From assembly GCF_905475465.1 (NCBI RefSeq), contig NC_062248.1, forward strand, positions 2,666,001 through 2,730,000: 64,000 bases of DNA. Direction: 5' to 3'. The notes below the pieces were generated by a model. The model was given only the letters and a program-made list of their open reading frames with translations. It searched no databases and was not told where the DNA came from. Source of the DNA: Pieris napi (lineage: Eukaryota > Arthropoda > Insecta > Lepidoptera > Pieridae). The position numbers and the translations under genes are program-made. Shown here in pieces: positions 55,375 to 64,000 of this stretch. How positions within the stretch are numbered: the first letter of the stretch is position 1; every line of letters begins with the position of its first letter.

Positions 55375-55515
55375 GTGCCAGCTGCCCACTGTAGTATTTC
55401 CGAACCAATTCGACTTAGGGTCCTTCAATAAACGCATTCACGATCCGTCTGGCATTGAGAGTGTCCATGGGCGGTATCACTTAAGATCAGATAAGCCTCC
55501 TGCCTGTAACATAAA
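55375..55515 (+). mobile_element. LINE family L1, 3' end
   Basis: CTGCCCACTGTAGTATTTCC, AATTCGACTTAGGGTCCTTC, GAGAGTGTCCATGGGCGGTA, A tail. Confidence 0.75.
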
Positions 55516-55994
55516 AAAAGAGAAAAAGCACGAAGTGGACGTTGAAACGCACTATAAGGTTGAGAATACGCAAAGCTAAATAAATTCTTAACACATCACG
55601 TAAAGAGGTGCTTAGCAACAAGCTTACGACATTTATTAGAAGCTCATCATTATTTAACCCCTTTTTAATTATATTTAATGAATAAGCGAAAATTGCCTTT
55701 GTTCAAGCCTTAATGTGCAGCGATTCGTGCCTATCTTAATGAGGTTTTCAAATTTTAAAGGCTTTAGAAATAATTAACGGTCTTGGGTGAGTGATGCGCC
55801 CTGCTTACGGCTGATTCACGGAATATTCATGAATTTTTGCCATGTAGCAAAATAGCTTCATTTAGCCCGGTATTATTCAGCAAGTATACAATATATACGG
55901 CGCTGTGTTTATCAAAATCGGTAGGTTGTTGGATGGTATTTAAGTTTTTTCGTTTTTATTATTATTATTTCGGGTTTTATGCGTTTTAGCGTAC

Positions 55995-56135
55995 CAATGC
56001 TTTTAAGAATTGGTACACTCTTTTCTTGAAGGACCCTAAGTCGAATTGGTTCGGAAATACTTCAGTGGGCAGCTGGTTTTACAGAGTAGTGGTGCGCGGC
56101 AAAAACTGTTACAAAAACGTTCAGTTGTGGAAAAG
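55995..56135 (-). mobile_element. LINE family L1 fragment
   Basis: Antisense: TTCTTGAAGGACCCTAAGTC, GGTTCGGAAATACTTCAGTG, GTGGTGCGCGGCAAAAACTG. Confidence 0.7.
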
Positions 56136-56139
56136 AATC

Positions 56140-56880
56140 TATTGTTATGTATGTTTTAATTAACATTTCTTTCTTCCCAAATTACGACTTCCTTTCTTTA
56201 ATTTGCTGTTGATATTAGATAGTCTCTGTTTAATGTAAGTAATACATATATAAGACTTTATTAAACTAGTATGCCGATAATTTATAATTAACATCAAGAC
56301 TATTTAATGAGATAACTCTGTTTACCTCACCCACACCAACTAAATTGAAAGCTGAACGGTAGGAAGTTATATAATACATCTAAAATTAAATATATATTTT
56401 AAATTCAATATGAATTGGAGAGTTGTATGTATAAAACAAACTTAAACTTAAATTTAGACTTTCGTATGCTTTTCGAAGTCAGTAACAGACAAAATTAGAT
56501 TAAATTAGTTCTGAAATAATCACTGTGACAAACAAAATTATATCGAATTTTTTAAATCGTTTAAATTTACATGTAATGTGTTTTAGTAAAGTATGACATA
56601 CTAAGATGTGATTAAAGTCTAGTATAAAACGCAGGGACAGTCTCGACTCTGAGACCGGGACGAAAAAGGGAATTAAAACACATTTACTTTTTTAGTATAT
56701 TTGCATAAAACAAATACAATTCAAATAAATTTAAGTTCTAAATGAGTATTTTACAATTATATTATTAATACACAATGCGTTTGTTGATGTGACGAACCTG
56801 CCCAATACATTGTCTGATAATTTAAGTAATTTAAATTAAACATTTACTATTTATTTATTAAGCTACCAAAGGCTTAATTA
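56140..56880. other. Intergenic, unassigned
   Basis: AT-rich; nothing recognised. Confidence 0.4.
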
Positions 56881-56884
56881 ATAT

Positions 56885-57075
56885 GCATATGTTATTTATA
56901 TTTATTTATTTACACTTCGTTATGTTATACAAAAACATATAAATAAAAAAGCAGGTTACATAAGTTATAAGACAACGGGCCTATTGCTAACAAGCGATTT
57001 CTTCCAGGCAACCCTAGTATGGAACAATAAAAAAGAAACACATACAGATGATAAAGTACAAGAAGTGTATAAATA
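56885..57075 (-). mobile_element. LINE family L3, 3' end
   Basis: Antisense copy like 50325: CAACGGGCCTATTGCTAACA, AGCGATTTCTTCCAGGCAAC. Confidence 0.6.
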
Positions 57076-57223
57076 ATTAACAGAAAAGAAAATAAAATAA
57101 CATGTAGCACTATGTATAACTAAAATAAAGTAAAATCTAAAGAAAAATAAAATAAAAATAATAGTGAAAATAGATTAACTAAGTAATAGATGCATCTTAC
57201 GGAATACATGGTTATATCGAAAT

Positions 57224-57520
57224 GAATAAAATAAAAAATAATCTTTATTTCTTCCCTCACATATACATACTTTTATTATGATTAAACTAAGATGATAACA
57301 TTTGGAAGTGTATGTGAGAGACTGGTCTCTGTAACAGGAGACCTGAGTGACAGATAACCAGCCTCTCCACCACCGGACCGGAACACGTACAATCAGGTCA
57401 TTATCATAAGATACAATAGAAGAAAATAAGTAAGTGCTAAAAGAAAACATTGCAAACGGAGTCGTAAAAATAAATTTGGTGTGTGTTTGTGTGTGTGTGT
57501 GTGCGCGCGTGTGTGTGAAA
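57224..57520 (-). mobile_element. Retroposon R5 with (GT)n, copy 2
   Basis: Same order of blocks as 33716-34045, ending in (GT)n at 57480-57517. Confidence 0.65.
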
Positions 57521-57782
57521 ATTTTTAAGTGATTATAAAGTGAAAACACATATTTTTCTTTTCCCGACAATGTAAGATTAAGCTGGTTTTCAAAGTCTGG
57601 TTTGTAAAGTCTCAAAGCTCAAGGGCGGATATTTCTGCTTGTTTGCTTCGTTTAAATATGTCGAAGATTCGAAGCGATTAATATTAGCCAAATTACTATC
57701 GACGACCGATTTAGATTTCATTTTAAAATAAAATAGTGGCTGCGCCAGACGTGCGCACTATTGCGCCCATCAGGGAACAACT

Positions 57783-57927
57783 GGGGGCTTAGTTAAGATA
57801 CGTTAACAGTATGTAGAAAGTCGAAAATTGAATTTTTATGAAATTTTGTCGACACGAACTGTAATTTTCATACAAATTTAGCTTTGGACTTTCTACATAC
57901 TACTAAAGGCATTTTGACTAAGCCCCC
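57783..57927. mobile_element. Short foldback MITE (about 145 bp)
   Basis: GGGGGCTTAGTTAA / TTGACTAAGCCCCC at the ends and GTATGTAGAAAGTC / GACTTTCTACATAC inside the arms. Confidence 0.65.
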
Positions 57928-58269
57928 TGAACTCAATGATCGATTGAACTCACTACTGAAAATTTGACTTTGACACCTTGACAATTTACAACCTGTAAGA
58001 TGTCTATGATATTCCGTGGTGTTGTCATTCTAATAAAACAAATACCATCGTGGTCTTTATAACATTATTTCGTTCAAATATATTTTTTAAAAGTTTTTTA
58101 CATAACCGACGCTATATATATTATAAATTTGACTATCATTTATTAATTATTTATGAAATGTGATATATAGTTCTTTTATAAAATTACACGACAACACGAT
58201 ATTTAGCAACAATAAAAATACGGCAAAGTTATATGTTTAATTAACTTATTAATCAACAACCTAATAAAA

Positions 58270-58623
58270 TATATAAAATTCTTGTGTCACGGTGTTTCTC
58301 CACTCCTCAGAAATAATGGCTCGACCGATTTTCGTGAAATTTTGTGTGCATATCGGTTCGGTCTGCTAATCGGACAACATCTATTTTTCATCCCTTGAAT
58401 ATTAAGGGTCCACCCCTAATTTTTTTTGTTTTTTAGTCAACATTTTTTTGTTTTATTGCTTTATTATATAGCATACAAAAATACATACAACCCTTAATTT
58501 TCACCCCTCTACGGTCAACCTCTATTTTTATCATAGTAGATAGTTATTTTTATTGAACTAAAAAATGTTTCCTCGAAGTACCTAATATACATGGCAAAAC
58601 AACGTTTAACCCGGCAAAGCTAG
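58270..58623 (+). mobile_element. Non-autonomous Helitron behind gene C
   Basis: TATAAAATTCTTGTGTCACG start and AACCCGGCAAAGCTAG|T end. The head block GGCTCGACCGATTTTCGTGA is typical of lepidopteran Helitrons. On the minus strand it carries AATAAA-type sequences. Confidence 0.65.
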
Positions 58624-58641
58624 TACTATATATAACTTAAA

Positions 58642-58750
58642 TTATTTTAAATTATCACTGTCACCAGTCTTATGTGCACCATCTTCCGCGTCAACTGCAT
58701 TTTCCATATGTTTTCTTCTTTCACCTTTTCTGTGTTCATAATAAAGCCAA
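58642..58750 (-). CDS. Gene C exon 7 (terminal)
   Basis: 109 nt with acceptor TTTCAG and stop TAA at 58644-58642. It encodes WLYYEHRKGERRKHMEN and a charged tail. A Helitron end lies 18 nt beyond the stop codon. Confidence 0.8.
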
Positions 58751-60634
58751 CTGAAATGAAACGACTATGAAATAACAATATTATAAAAAACCATAACTAG
58801 CCTTAAAATAGAATACCTAAAATATATTAATAAAGTCCCTTAGGCAAGATTCCGAAGATACTGGCAGCGTTCCCCCTTTGAATCGCTAGACTAATTCTTT
58901 GTCCGAGGTAGCTGCCAGCTCTTCGGTCTCCTGTGATGTCGACTAATCTTTTTGCTATTTCCTTTAAAAAAATTACAATATTGTACTTATTAGATTCTGA
59001 ATTTTGGTTTTCACTTTGGGCTTTACGTATGTACGTTTTTGCCGTAATTGCGAATTCATACTAAGATAATATTGTCTATAATAAAGTCTACTGTGTGTTA
59101 GGGAGGATTTAAAAAAGGAAGAGTCTTCTCTAATGCTTTCTTCTGTTTGGAATCTGTTCAAGAGGTTTTATTGGAAGCCAAAGCAGCTTAGAAGCTTTTA
59201 TGGGTACGACCCACGGCCGCTTACATCTTGTTTTTTTTCAGTTTTTAATGTAGCTCATCTGACACCAAACATCAGTAAAAAAAAATCAATGGCGCTGCAA
59301 CCTTTTTAGGTCTGGGTCTCAGATTTCTGTATCTGTTTTATGGTCATTTATCAATCTAATAGGCAAGAAGGTGATCAGCCTCCTGTGCCTGACATACGCC
59401 GTCGTCTTTGGGTCTAAGGCAAGCCGGTTTCCTCACGAAGTTTTCCTTCACCGTTCGAGCGAATGTTAAATACACACATAGAGTGAAACTCTATTGGTGC
59501 ACAGCCGAGGATCGAACCTACGACCTCAGGGATGAGAGTCGCTCGCTGAAACCACTAGGCCAACACTGCTCAAAAATCAAAACATCAGTAAACCTGGGAG
59601 ATTAACAAGTTTACTTCTATTGAATATAAGAAAAATTAAGGGAATGTAAAAATAATCGAGTACATATATTTTGTATATATGCATATAAATAATGGCATCT
59701 TAAGCAATAAAACTGATAACAAAGCTTGACCAAGCGCCTTTCGAACCATATTTATCTATAAAGGCCGGCAACGCACTTGCCTTCTGGCAATGTGAATTGA
59801 GAGAAAAAAAATGAGAATTTGGACGTGTGGTTTTACAAATTACTTACCCGAATATAGCGATAGCTGGTAATGTTAGGAATCCGCCGAGCAGGAATACCGC
59901 TCCAGGCAAGACATGAAGGGTGGCAATATAGACCTGGGAGTATAGTGGGCCATACAGCAATGGCGTCATAGCCTCAGCCAGACCGAATAAGGAGTTCACC
60001 TTGCCTGTAATATCCAGATTAAAGAGTCAATTTATAATTTAATAAGCTATCCATATATATACGTCTAAACATTTTCTTATTGCAACAAAATAAATAGTCC
60101 TAAAAACAAAAACGTGTATTGAATTATAATGATCCATGATATAACGTGATTATTAATGATAATAAGATAAGTTTTGATACGAAATGAGTCGTATGAAAAT
60201 AAATGAAGTCATGAAAGTATGGGTCCACAGAAAATCATCAGTGTTGCTTGTGACGGCAACCTAAAGTTGATTTTTGCCCCTGGACACACCCAATGCCAGA
60301 GGGCTCGCGAATGCGTTGCCGGCCTTTTAAGAAATATTACACTCTTTCTTGAACGACGCTAAGTAGAATTGCTTCGGAAATACTTCAGATAAAAAAATCT
60401 AAATTGATTTTGATGAAATGATTTTGTTAGTATTTATTTTATATATAAATATGTGTATATGTTTTACGCACATAATCGTTTTTTCTTTCAAAAGTCGCCA
60501 TTAATAAATAAATTTCTCATAATAAAAAAATGGAAATCATTACTACTTACCAAATTCCTCACCATCAACTAGTTTCGTGGCAATTGATCGCATTGCAATA
60601 AACGAAGTACCATTTAATATTTCCAGTAATGGTG
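58642..60634 (-). CDS. Gene C: SLC46-like MFS transporter, last three coding exons (5' part beyond the window)
   Basis: Third paralogue, on the opposite strand. Exons in transcript order are 60634-60551, 60004-59848 and 58750-58642. Together they give the carboxy-terminal third of the carrier: the exon-5 APLLEILNGTSFIAMRSIAT segment, the exon-6 GKVNSLFGLAEAMTPLLYGP segment, and a hydrophilic tail ending DSDNLK-stop. Lengths 84 and 157 nt match exons 5 and 6 of A and B. No exon 4 (DDSV segment) is found between 60635 and 64000, so exons 1-4 must lie to the right of the window. Exon 6 is closer to gene A than to gene B (NSLFGLAEAM). The transcript converges on gene B. Confidence 0.82.
58830..58965 (-). 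mobile_element. LINE family L2-like ORF2 carboxy end, intact frame
   Basis: The minus strand reads EIAKRLVDITGDRRAGSYLG, then QRISLAIQRGNAASIFGILP and KGLY-stop without a break. It lies in gene C intron 6, sense to that gene. Confidence 0.6.
59197..59572. repeat. Inverted duplication around gene C exons 5-6, left arm
   Basis: Inverse complement of 61762-62143. It comprises an S1 SINE (59288-59572, antisense) plus about 90 nt of non-SINE sequence (GGGTACGACCCACGGCCGCT, GCTCATCTGACACCAAACAT). No other S1 copy in the window carries that extra part. Confidence 0.8.
59758..59800 (+). mobile_element. LINE family L1 scrap
   Basis: AAGGCCGGCAACGCACTTGC and TTCTGGCAATGTG only. Confidence 0.5.
59848..60004 (-). 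CDS. Gene C exon 6
   Basis: 157 nt with minus-strand acceptor TTACAG and donor GTAAGT. It encodes the last membrane region, with TLHVLPGAVFLLGGFLTLPA. Confidence 0.85.
60280..60390 (-). mobile_element. LINE family L1 scrap
   Basis: Antisense: GCGTTGCCGGCCTTTTAAGA and AATTGCTTCGGAAATACTTC. Gene C intron 5. Confidence 0.65.
60551..60634 (-). CDS. Gene C exon 5
   Basis: 84 nt. The minus-strand acceptor TTTCAG lies just above 60634 and donor GTAAGT just below 60551. It ends KLVDGEEF with a split glycine codon. Confidence 0.84.
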
Positions 60635-60740
60635 CTGAAATATATAAAACATGTTTAAATATTTAATAAAACAATAAAGATAAAACTAGTGCAGTATTGC
60701 GCTAATCTTCGCTTATAATGCGACGATATAAAGATTTTAA

Positions 60741-61733
60741 CACGTTCACTGCGGCAAGTAAAATAATAATGTTTCATCAGGTGCGGCGGCGGGCCAAAAT
60801 GCGCCCCCAATGATATTTCCGCCGGTGCGTGGCAGGTCTTTCTAGACCCAACAGCACTAGGATAGATTAAATTGCTATAACTTTGTGGAAACATAATGTA
60901 TACTTTTTTTTTTTATATTGTTAGAATGACCTTGAACCCAACTTCCTTAGGTTTGATTCGCCCCGGGATCTGGCAAACAGGAAATGAGAAATAAAGCAGG
61001 AAAAGTGGCAGGCCCATATCGACCTGAACCGCACTAGAATATATTTTTAGTAGTGATGGGACAGAGAAATATCGAAAATAAAACAGAATTATCGTAAACT
61101 CAACTCAAACTCAAACTCAAAATATCTTTATTCAAGTGGGTAACCAAGTACACTTTTGAATCGTCAAGTTAAATTAATCGTAAATTTACATTTAATACTA
61201 AAGGAACTGAAAAATTTATTTATTTACTTATGTATGCCTGTCTTGGAAACAGAAATACTTTTTATTTTTCTTAGTGGAAAATATTTCTTCACTGCTGTCA
61301 CTATCACTGTCAATAACTACAAGGCGAATTACTCAATTTGTATTTTTCTTGTATTGCTTGCCATGGTTGATAATATCGAACGCTATCTTAGATCAGTTAG
61401 ATAGCACAACACTAACTGGTCGGGCGCGCGCTCTGTGCGGTATCGGGTCGCCAGCTGCCTGTTGGGTGGGCGGGCTGAAATAGGCCCACTGCCGCACTCA
61501 GCGGATGCAAAGCAGCGTCAGTGCGTGGTAGGTCGATAAAAGCCTGCCGTTATGTTTTGATGGGGAAAACCTACAATTTTGACCGCAAGATGAAATATAT
61601 ATTTGTCCCTGTCAAATTTTTACAAACACCTGAGATAATCGTTACGCACCAGCGAGAGGGACATAGATTTCTTCGTCCGCACCAGCGGAAATACCGCGGC
61701 AGGCTGATATCGGCCTGTTACGCAGTGAACGTG
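60741..61733. mobile_element. piggyBac-like non-autonomous element (993 bp)
   Basis: TTAA on both sides (60737-60740, 61734-61737). TIRs CACGTTCACTGCGGC / ACGCAGTGAACGTG with one extra base. No transposase remains. It contains an antisense R2 retroposon at 61095-61195. Confidence 0.72.
61095..61195 (-). mobile_element. Retroposon R2 copy 5 (partial)
   Basis: Antisense: ACTCAAACTCAAAATATCTT, GTGGGTAACCAAGTACACTT, GTAAATTTACATTT. Confidence 0.65.
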
Positions 61734-61761
61734 TTAAAGACATAAGATTTAGTAGATAAAG

Positions 61762-62143
61762 GAGCAGTGCTGGCCTAGTGGCTTCAGCGTGCGACTCTCA
61801 TCCCTAAGATTCGAAACCTGACTGTGTACTAATGAATGTGAAAAATGAATTCTTTCTATGTGCGCATTTAACATTCGCTCGCACGGTGAAGGAAAACATC
61901 GTGAGGGAACCGGCTTGCCCTAGACCCAAAGACGACGGCGTATGTCAGGCACAGGAGGCTGATCACGTACTTGCTTATTAGATTGACAAATGACCGTGAC
62001 ACAGATACAGAAATCTGAGACCCAGACCTAAAAAGGTTGCAGCGCCATTGATTTATTTTTTTACTGATGTTTGGTGTCAGATCAGCTACATTAAAAACTG
62101 AAAAAAATCAAGATGTAAGCGGTCGTGGGTCGTACCCATAAAT
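61762..62143. repeat. Inverted duplication around gene C exons 5-6, right arm
   Basis: S1 SINE in sense orientation (61762-62057: AGCAGTGCTGGCCTAGTGGC to GGTTGCAGCGCCATTGATTT) plus the unique CATTAAAAACTGAAAAAAAT and TGTAAGCGGTCGTGGG part. Pairs with 59197-59572. Confidence 0.8.
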
Positions 62144-62244
62144 AACAATAATAATTAAAGAGAGAAGGCATTAACGTGAAATACTTAAGTGCGAACGAAA
62201 CAGAGTATCAGTTTTTCTGTCTCTATTTGCGTATCGGGTTTTAT

Positions 62245-62276
62245 TTGTTTACCACCGAGCCCTTGGTGGTAAACAA
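62245..62276. promoter_or_regulatory. Perfect hairpin carrying two GTAAACA motifs
   Basis: TTGTTTACCACC (62245-62256) and GGTGGTAAACAA (62265-62276) are exact inverse complements with an 8-nt loop. Each arm has the forkhead-type GTAAACA core. It lies about 95 nt before the candidate THAP ATG. A regulatory role is a guess. Confidence 0.35.
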
Positions 62277-62369
62277 GTTTTCACCGCTTACTGATAAATC
62301 TGTGAAATCCAAGTCAAACCCATATTTTAAGACTTTATCCTTATAAGAGATGTATTTAAAGTGTCAGTC

Positions 62370-62440
62370 ATGGTGAATTGTTGCATAATTGGTTGTAAAA
62401 GCTACAGTGAACGTAAAGAACCAAACATAACCTTTCATCG
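62370..62440 (+). CDS. Candidate first exon of a THAP-domain protein
   Basis: ATG opens MVNCCIIGCKSYSERKEPNI then TFH and a split Arg codon at a GTAAGT donor (62441). The C-x3-C pair near the start and the FHR just before an intron are typical of the first part of a THAP zinc finger (C2CH DNA-binding domain), whose first coding exon often stops there. The other zinc ligands would be in a later exon, which I could not find before 64000. It lies antisense within intron 4 of gene C. It may be a host gene, a P-element-derived gene or a relic. Confidence is limited by the short length. Confidence 0.45.
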
Positions 62441-62467
62441 GTAAGTAGCTTATTTTGTCACGACTCA

Positions 62468-62680
62468 GTAACTTTGTTCAAGAATTATTCATTCAAAAGT
62501 CAAAAGTCAAAAAAGTCAAATCATTTATTTCAATTAGACCATCTAAAATGGCACTTTTGAACGTCAAAAAAAAAATATAAAGAAGATTCTAGTTGCCCCT
62601 TCCAAAAGGCAGTTTCGTGTGGAGAAGAATGGGCAAGAAACTCCACACTTACTCTTTTAAAATAGGTTTACAATATTTTG
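62468..62680 (-). mobile_element. Retroposon related to R2
   Basis: The plus strand has AAAAGTCAAATCATTTATTT, AATGGCACTTTTGAACGTCA and GAAGAATGGGCAAGAAACTC, antisense to the TTTCTTGCCxxTTCTTC core. It starts soon after the THAP exon's donor. Confidence 0.5.
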
Positions 62681-62849
62681 TTACATTTGTTAAATAATTA
62701 TATGTGAAGACAATGTACTCTTAGAATAAACTACTATACTAAAAAAGTTAGAATACATGTTCCTCACATATTTACAAATATCGAAACCGTAGAATATTAA
62801 CATTAAAGAGTAATAAAAAATTTTAAAAAAAAAAACACAACAAAACAGT

Positions 62850-64000
62850 GTTCGAATTCGAATGTGTATTTTGGTAGATAATAAGCAATCTTCAATGAAT
62901 TAAAACTGTAAATACGACATATGTCGATCATTCGCTATCTCACACGCTGTACGCTGATGCCTGGTCTATACCATAGTCCGTCTACGGATTTATTTTAGTT
63001 TTATTTTCGTTTTACATTAGACATTTCATTGACAGTATTTGTATTCCCTATCCACACGAACAACGATTGTTTATGATTTTACGATAACAATATCTGTATA
63101 CGATTTTATGCATTACTAGACAAATACAATGATAAAGTAAAGTTTCATACTAATTCTTATTTAAATATAATTAAAGTTTATATTATATTAGAAATAATAT
63201 AATGTTAATTTTCCTGTTAAGATTAGGAAAATTACTGAGATAAAACAAAATAATAAAGATTAAATTTATATCGTGTTGTAAGCATCAACGAATGTTTTGT
63301 TAATATTATCAATTCGCATTAATAATTTGTTGTACGTTAAAAGTGTGTACCTTAAAATAAAAATGTTAAAAAAAAATAACTTTACTACATTTTACAACGA
63401 ACGATCGAGAAATTTCTATCTTATAATCTCTTTTTCAGCTAATGCAATGTGACCCAAGTAGGTATTACCTACACGATAAAACAAATTTGATATTTAGTTA
63501 TAACCTGATCAAACACAATTAGTTATGGTTAGATTTGGGAACCCTTTTAGAAGTTAGAAGGTGCTAACTCTATACAGAAACGAGACTTTTGAGAAAACGC
63601 TGTGTCACTGTATTTGGTTTTGACAAACGGGAGTGATATTTTGTGTGTTCTTTTCAGAATCCTTCTTTCGTTCTTTCTGAGCCATCATAATGCTGAGCCA
63701 GGGCCAATTACAACCACAGCACATACGCATTACACACTTGAAACGAACCGAAAGGGAAAATTGAAAACAAGAAAATGTTTTTGTTATCTCTCATTATATT
63801 TATTTTTTCGTAGATTATTGGTATTATGTGTGTGTTTTTGTTAATAATAAATTTTGTCTATGTCTAATCTCACCCTTGATGTAGGTACATGGTTAAGGGT
63901 ACGTGCGCGTTTATGTGTTGCTTATCGGTTGTATGTCTCAATATCAATTCAAGTTTTATTATTAATTATAGTTAATAATAATACTTTAATCATAGTAAAA
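62850..64000. other. Right edge, intron 4 of gene C
   Basis: AT-rich. 63690-63750 shares a CATAATGCTGAGCCAGGGCC block with 38480. No gene C exon 4 and no second THAP exon seen. Confidence 0.4.

Noticed and set aside
57175..57615. 146-codon minus-strand open frame
   Set aside because: Crosses retroposon R5 and its (GT)n run, giving a His/Thr repeat; not a gene.

Overview
The window looks like a gene-poor, AT-rich, repeat-dense piece of a lepidopteran (moth or butterfly) nuclear genome. The basis is small exons split by introns of 0.4-7 kb with GT/AG borders and AATAAA signals, many copies of a tRNA-derived SINE and of one 5'-truncated LINE family of the type common in Lepidoptera, Helitrons ending in CTAG, and numerous MITEs. 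The species cannot be told from the sequence.

Three host genes can be supported and all are paralogues. They encode major facilitator superfamily carriers that resemble the SLC46 / proton-coupled folate transporter-like group. Gene A (+, 3181-25310, seven coding exons, 497 aa) and gene B (+, 29619-46545, seven coding exons, 517 aa) lie head to tail. Gene C (-, from 60634 down to 58642) faces them and is cut by the right edge, so only its last three coding exons are present. I rebuilt the exons by hand from splice sites and from the A/B/C protein match. Exons 2-6 of A and B have identical lengths (160, 102, 138, 84 and 157 nt) and phases, and C exons 5 and 6 also match (84 and 157 nt), so this is a local gene-family expansion. 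Amino-terminal and carboxy-terminal tails differ most. A possible first exon of a THAP-domain protein lies on the + strand inside gene C's fourth intron (62370-62440).

Layout: 1-525 broken DDE transposase; 526-3180 repeats and gene A upstream region; 3181-25310 gene A, with introns holding a 2.5-kb long-TIR transposon (17286-19772) nested in a SINE, a 243-bp foldback MITE, and two copies of a 0.38-kb repeat; 25311-29618 LINE fragments, MITEs and two Helitrons; 29619-46545 gene B, with introns holding a 28-bp minisatellite, a ~0.2-kb tandem duplication, a perfect 58-bp-arm palindrome, SINEs and a LINE carboxy-terminal fragment; 46546-58641 repeats only; 58642-64000 gene C with an inverted duplication around exons 5-6 and a piggyBac-like MITE in intron 4.

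The carriers presumably act as alternative plasma- or lysosomal-membrane solute transporters of related specificity. The substrate cannot be read from the sequence. I saw no convincing new multi-gene system. The most interesting signals are the long-TIR element with an XPG/PIN-like protein, and several transposon insertions lying within about 20 nt of splice sites or a stop codon.
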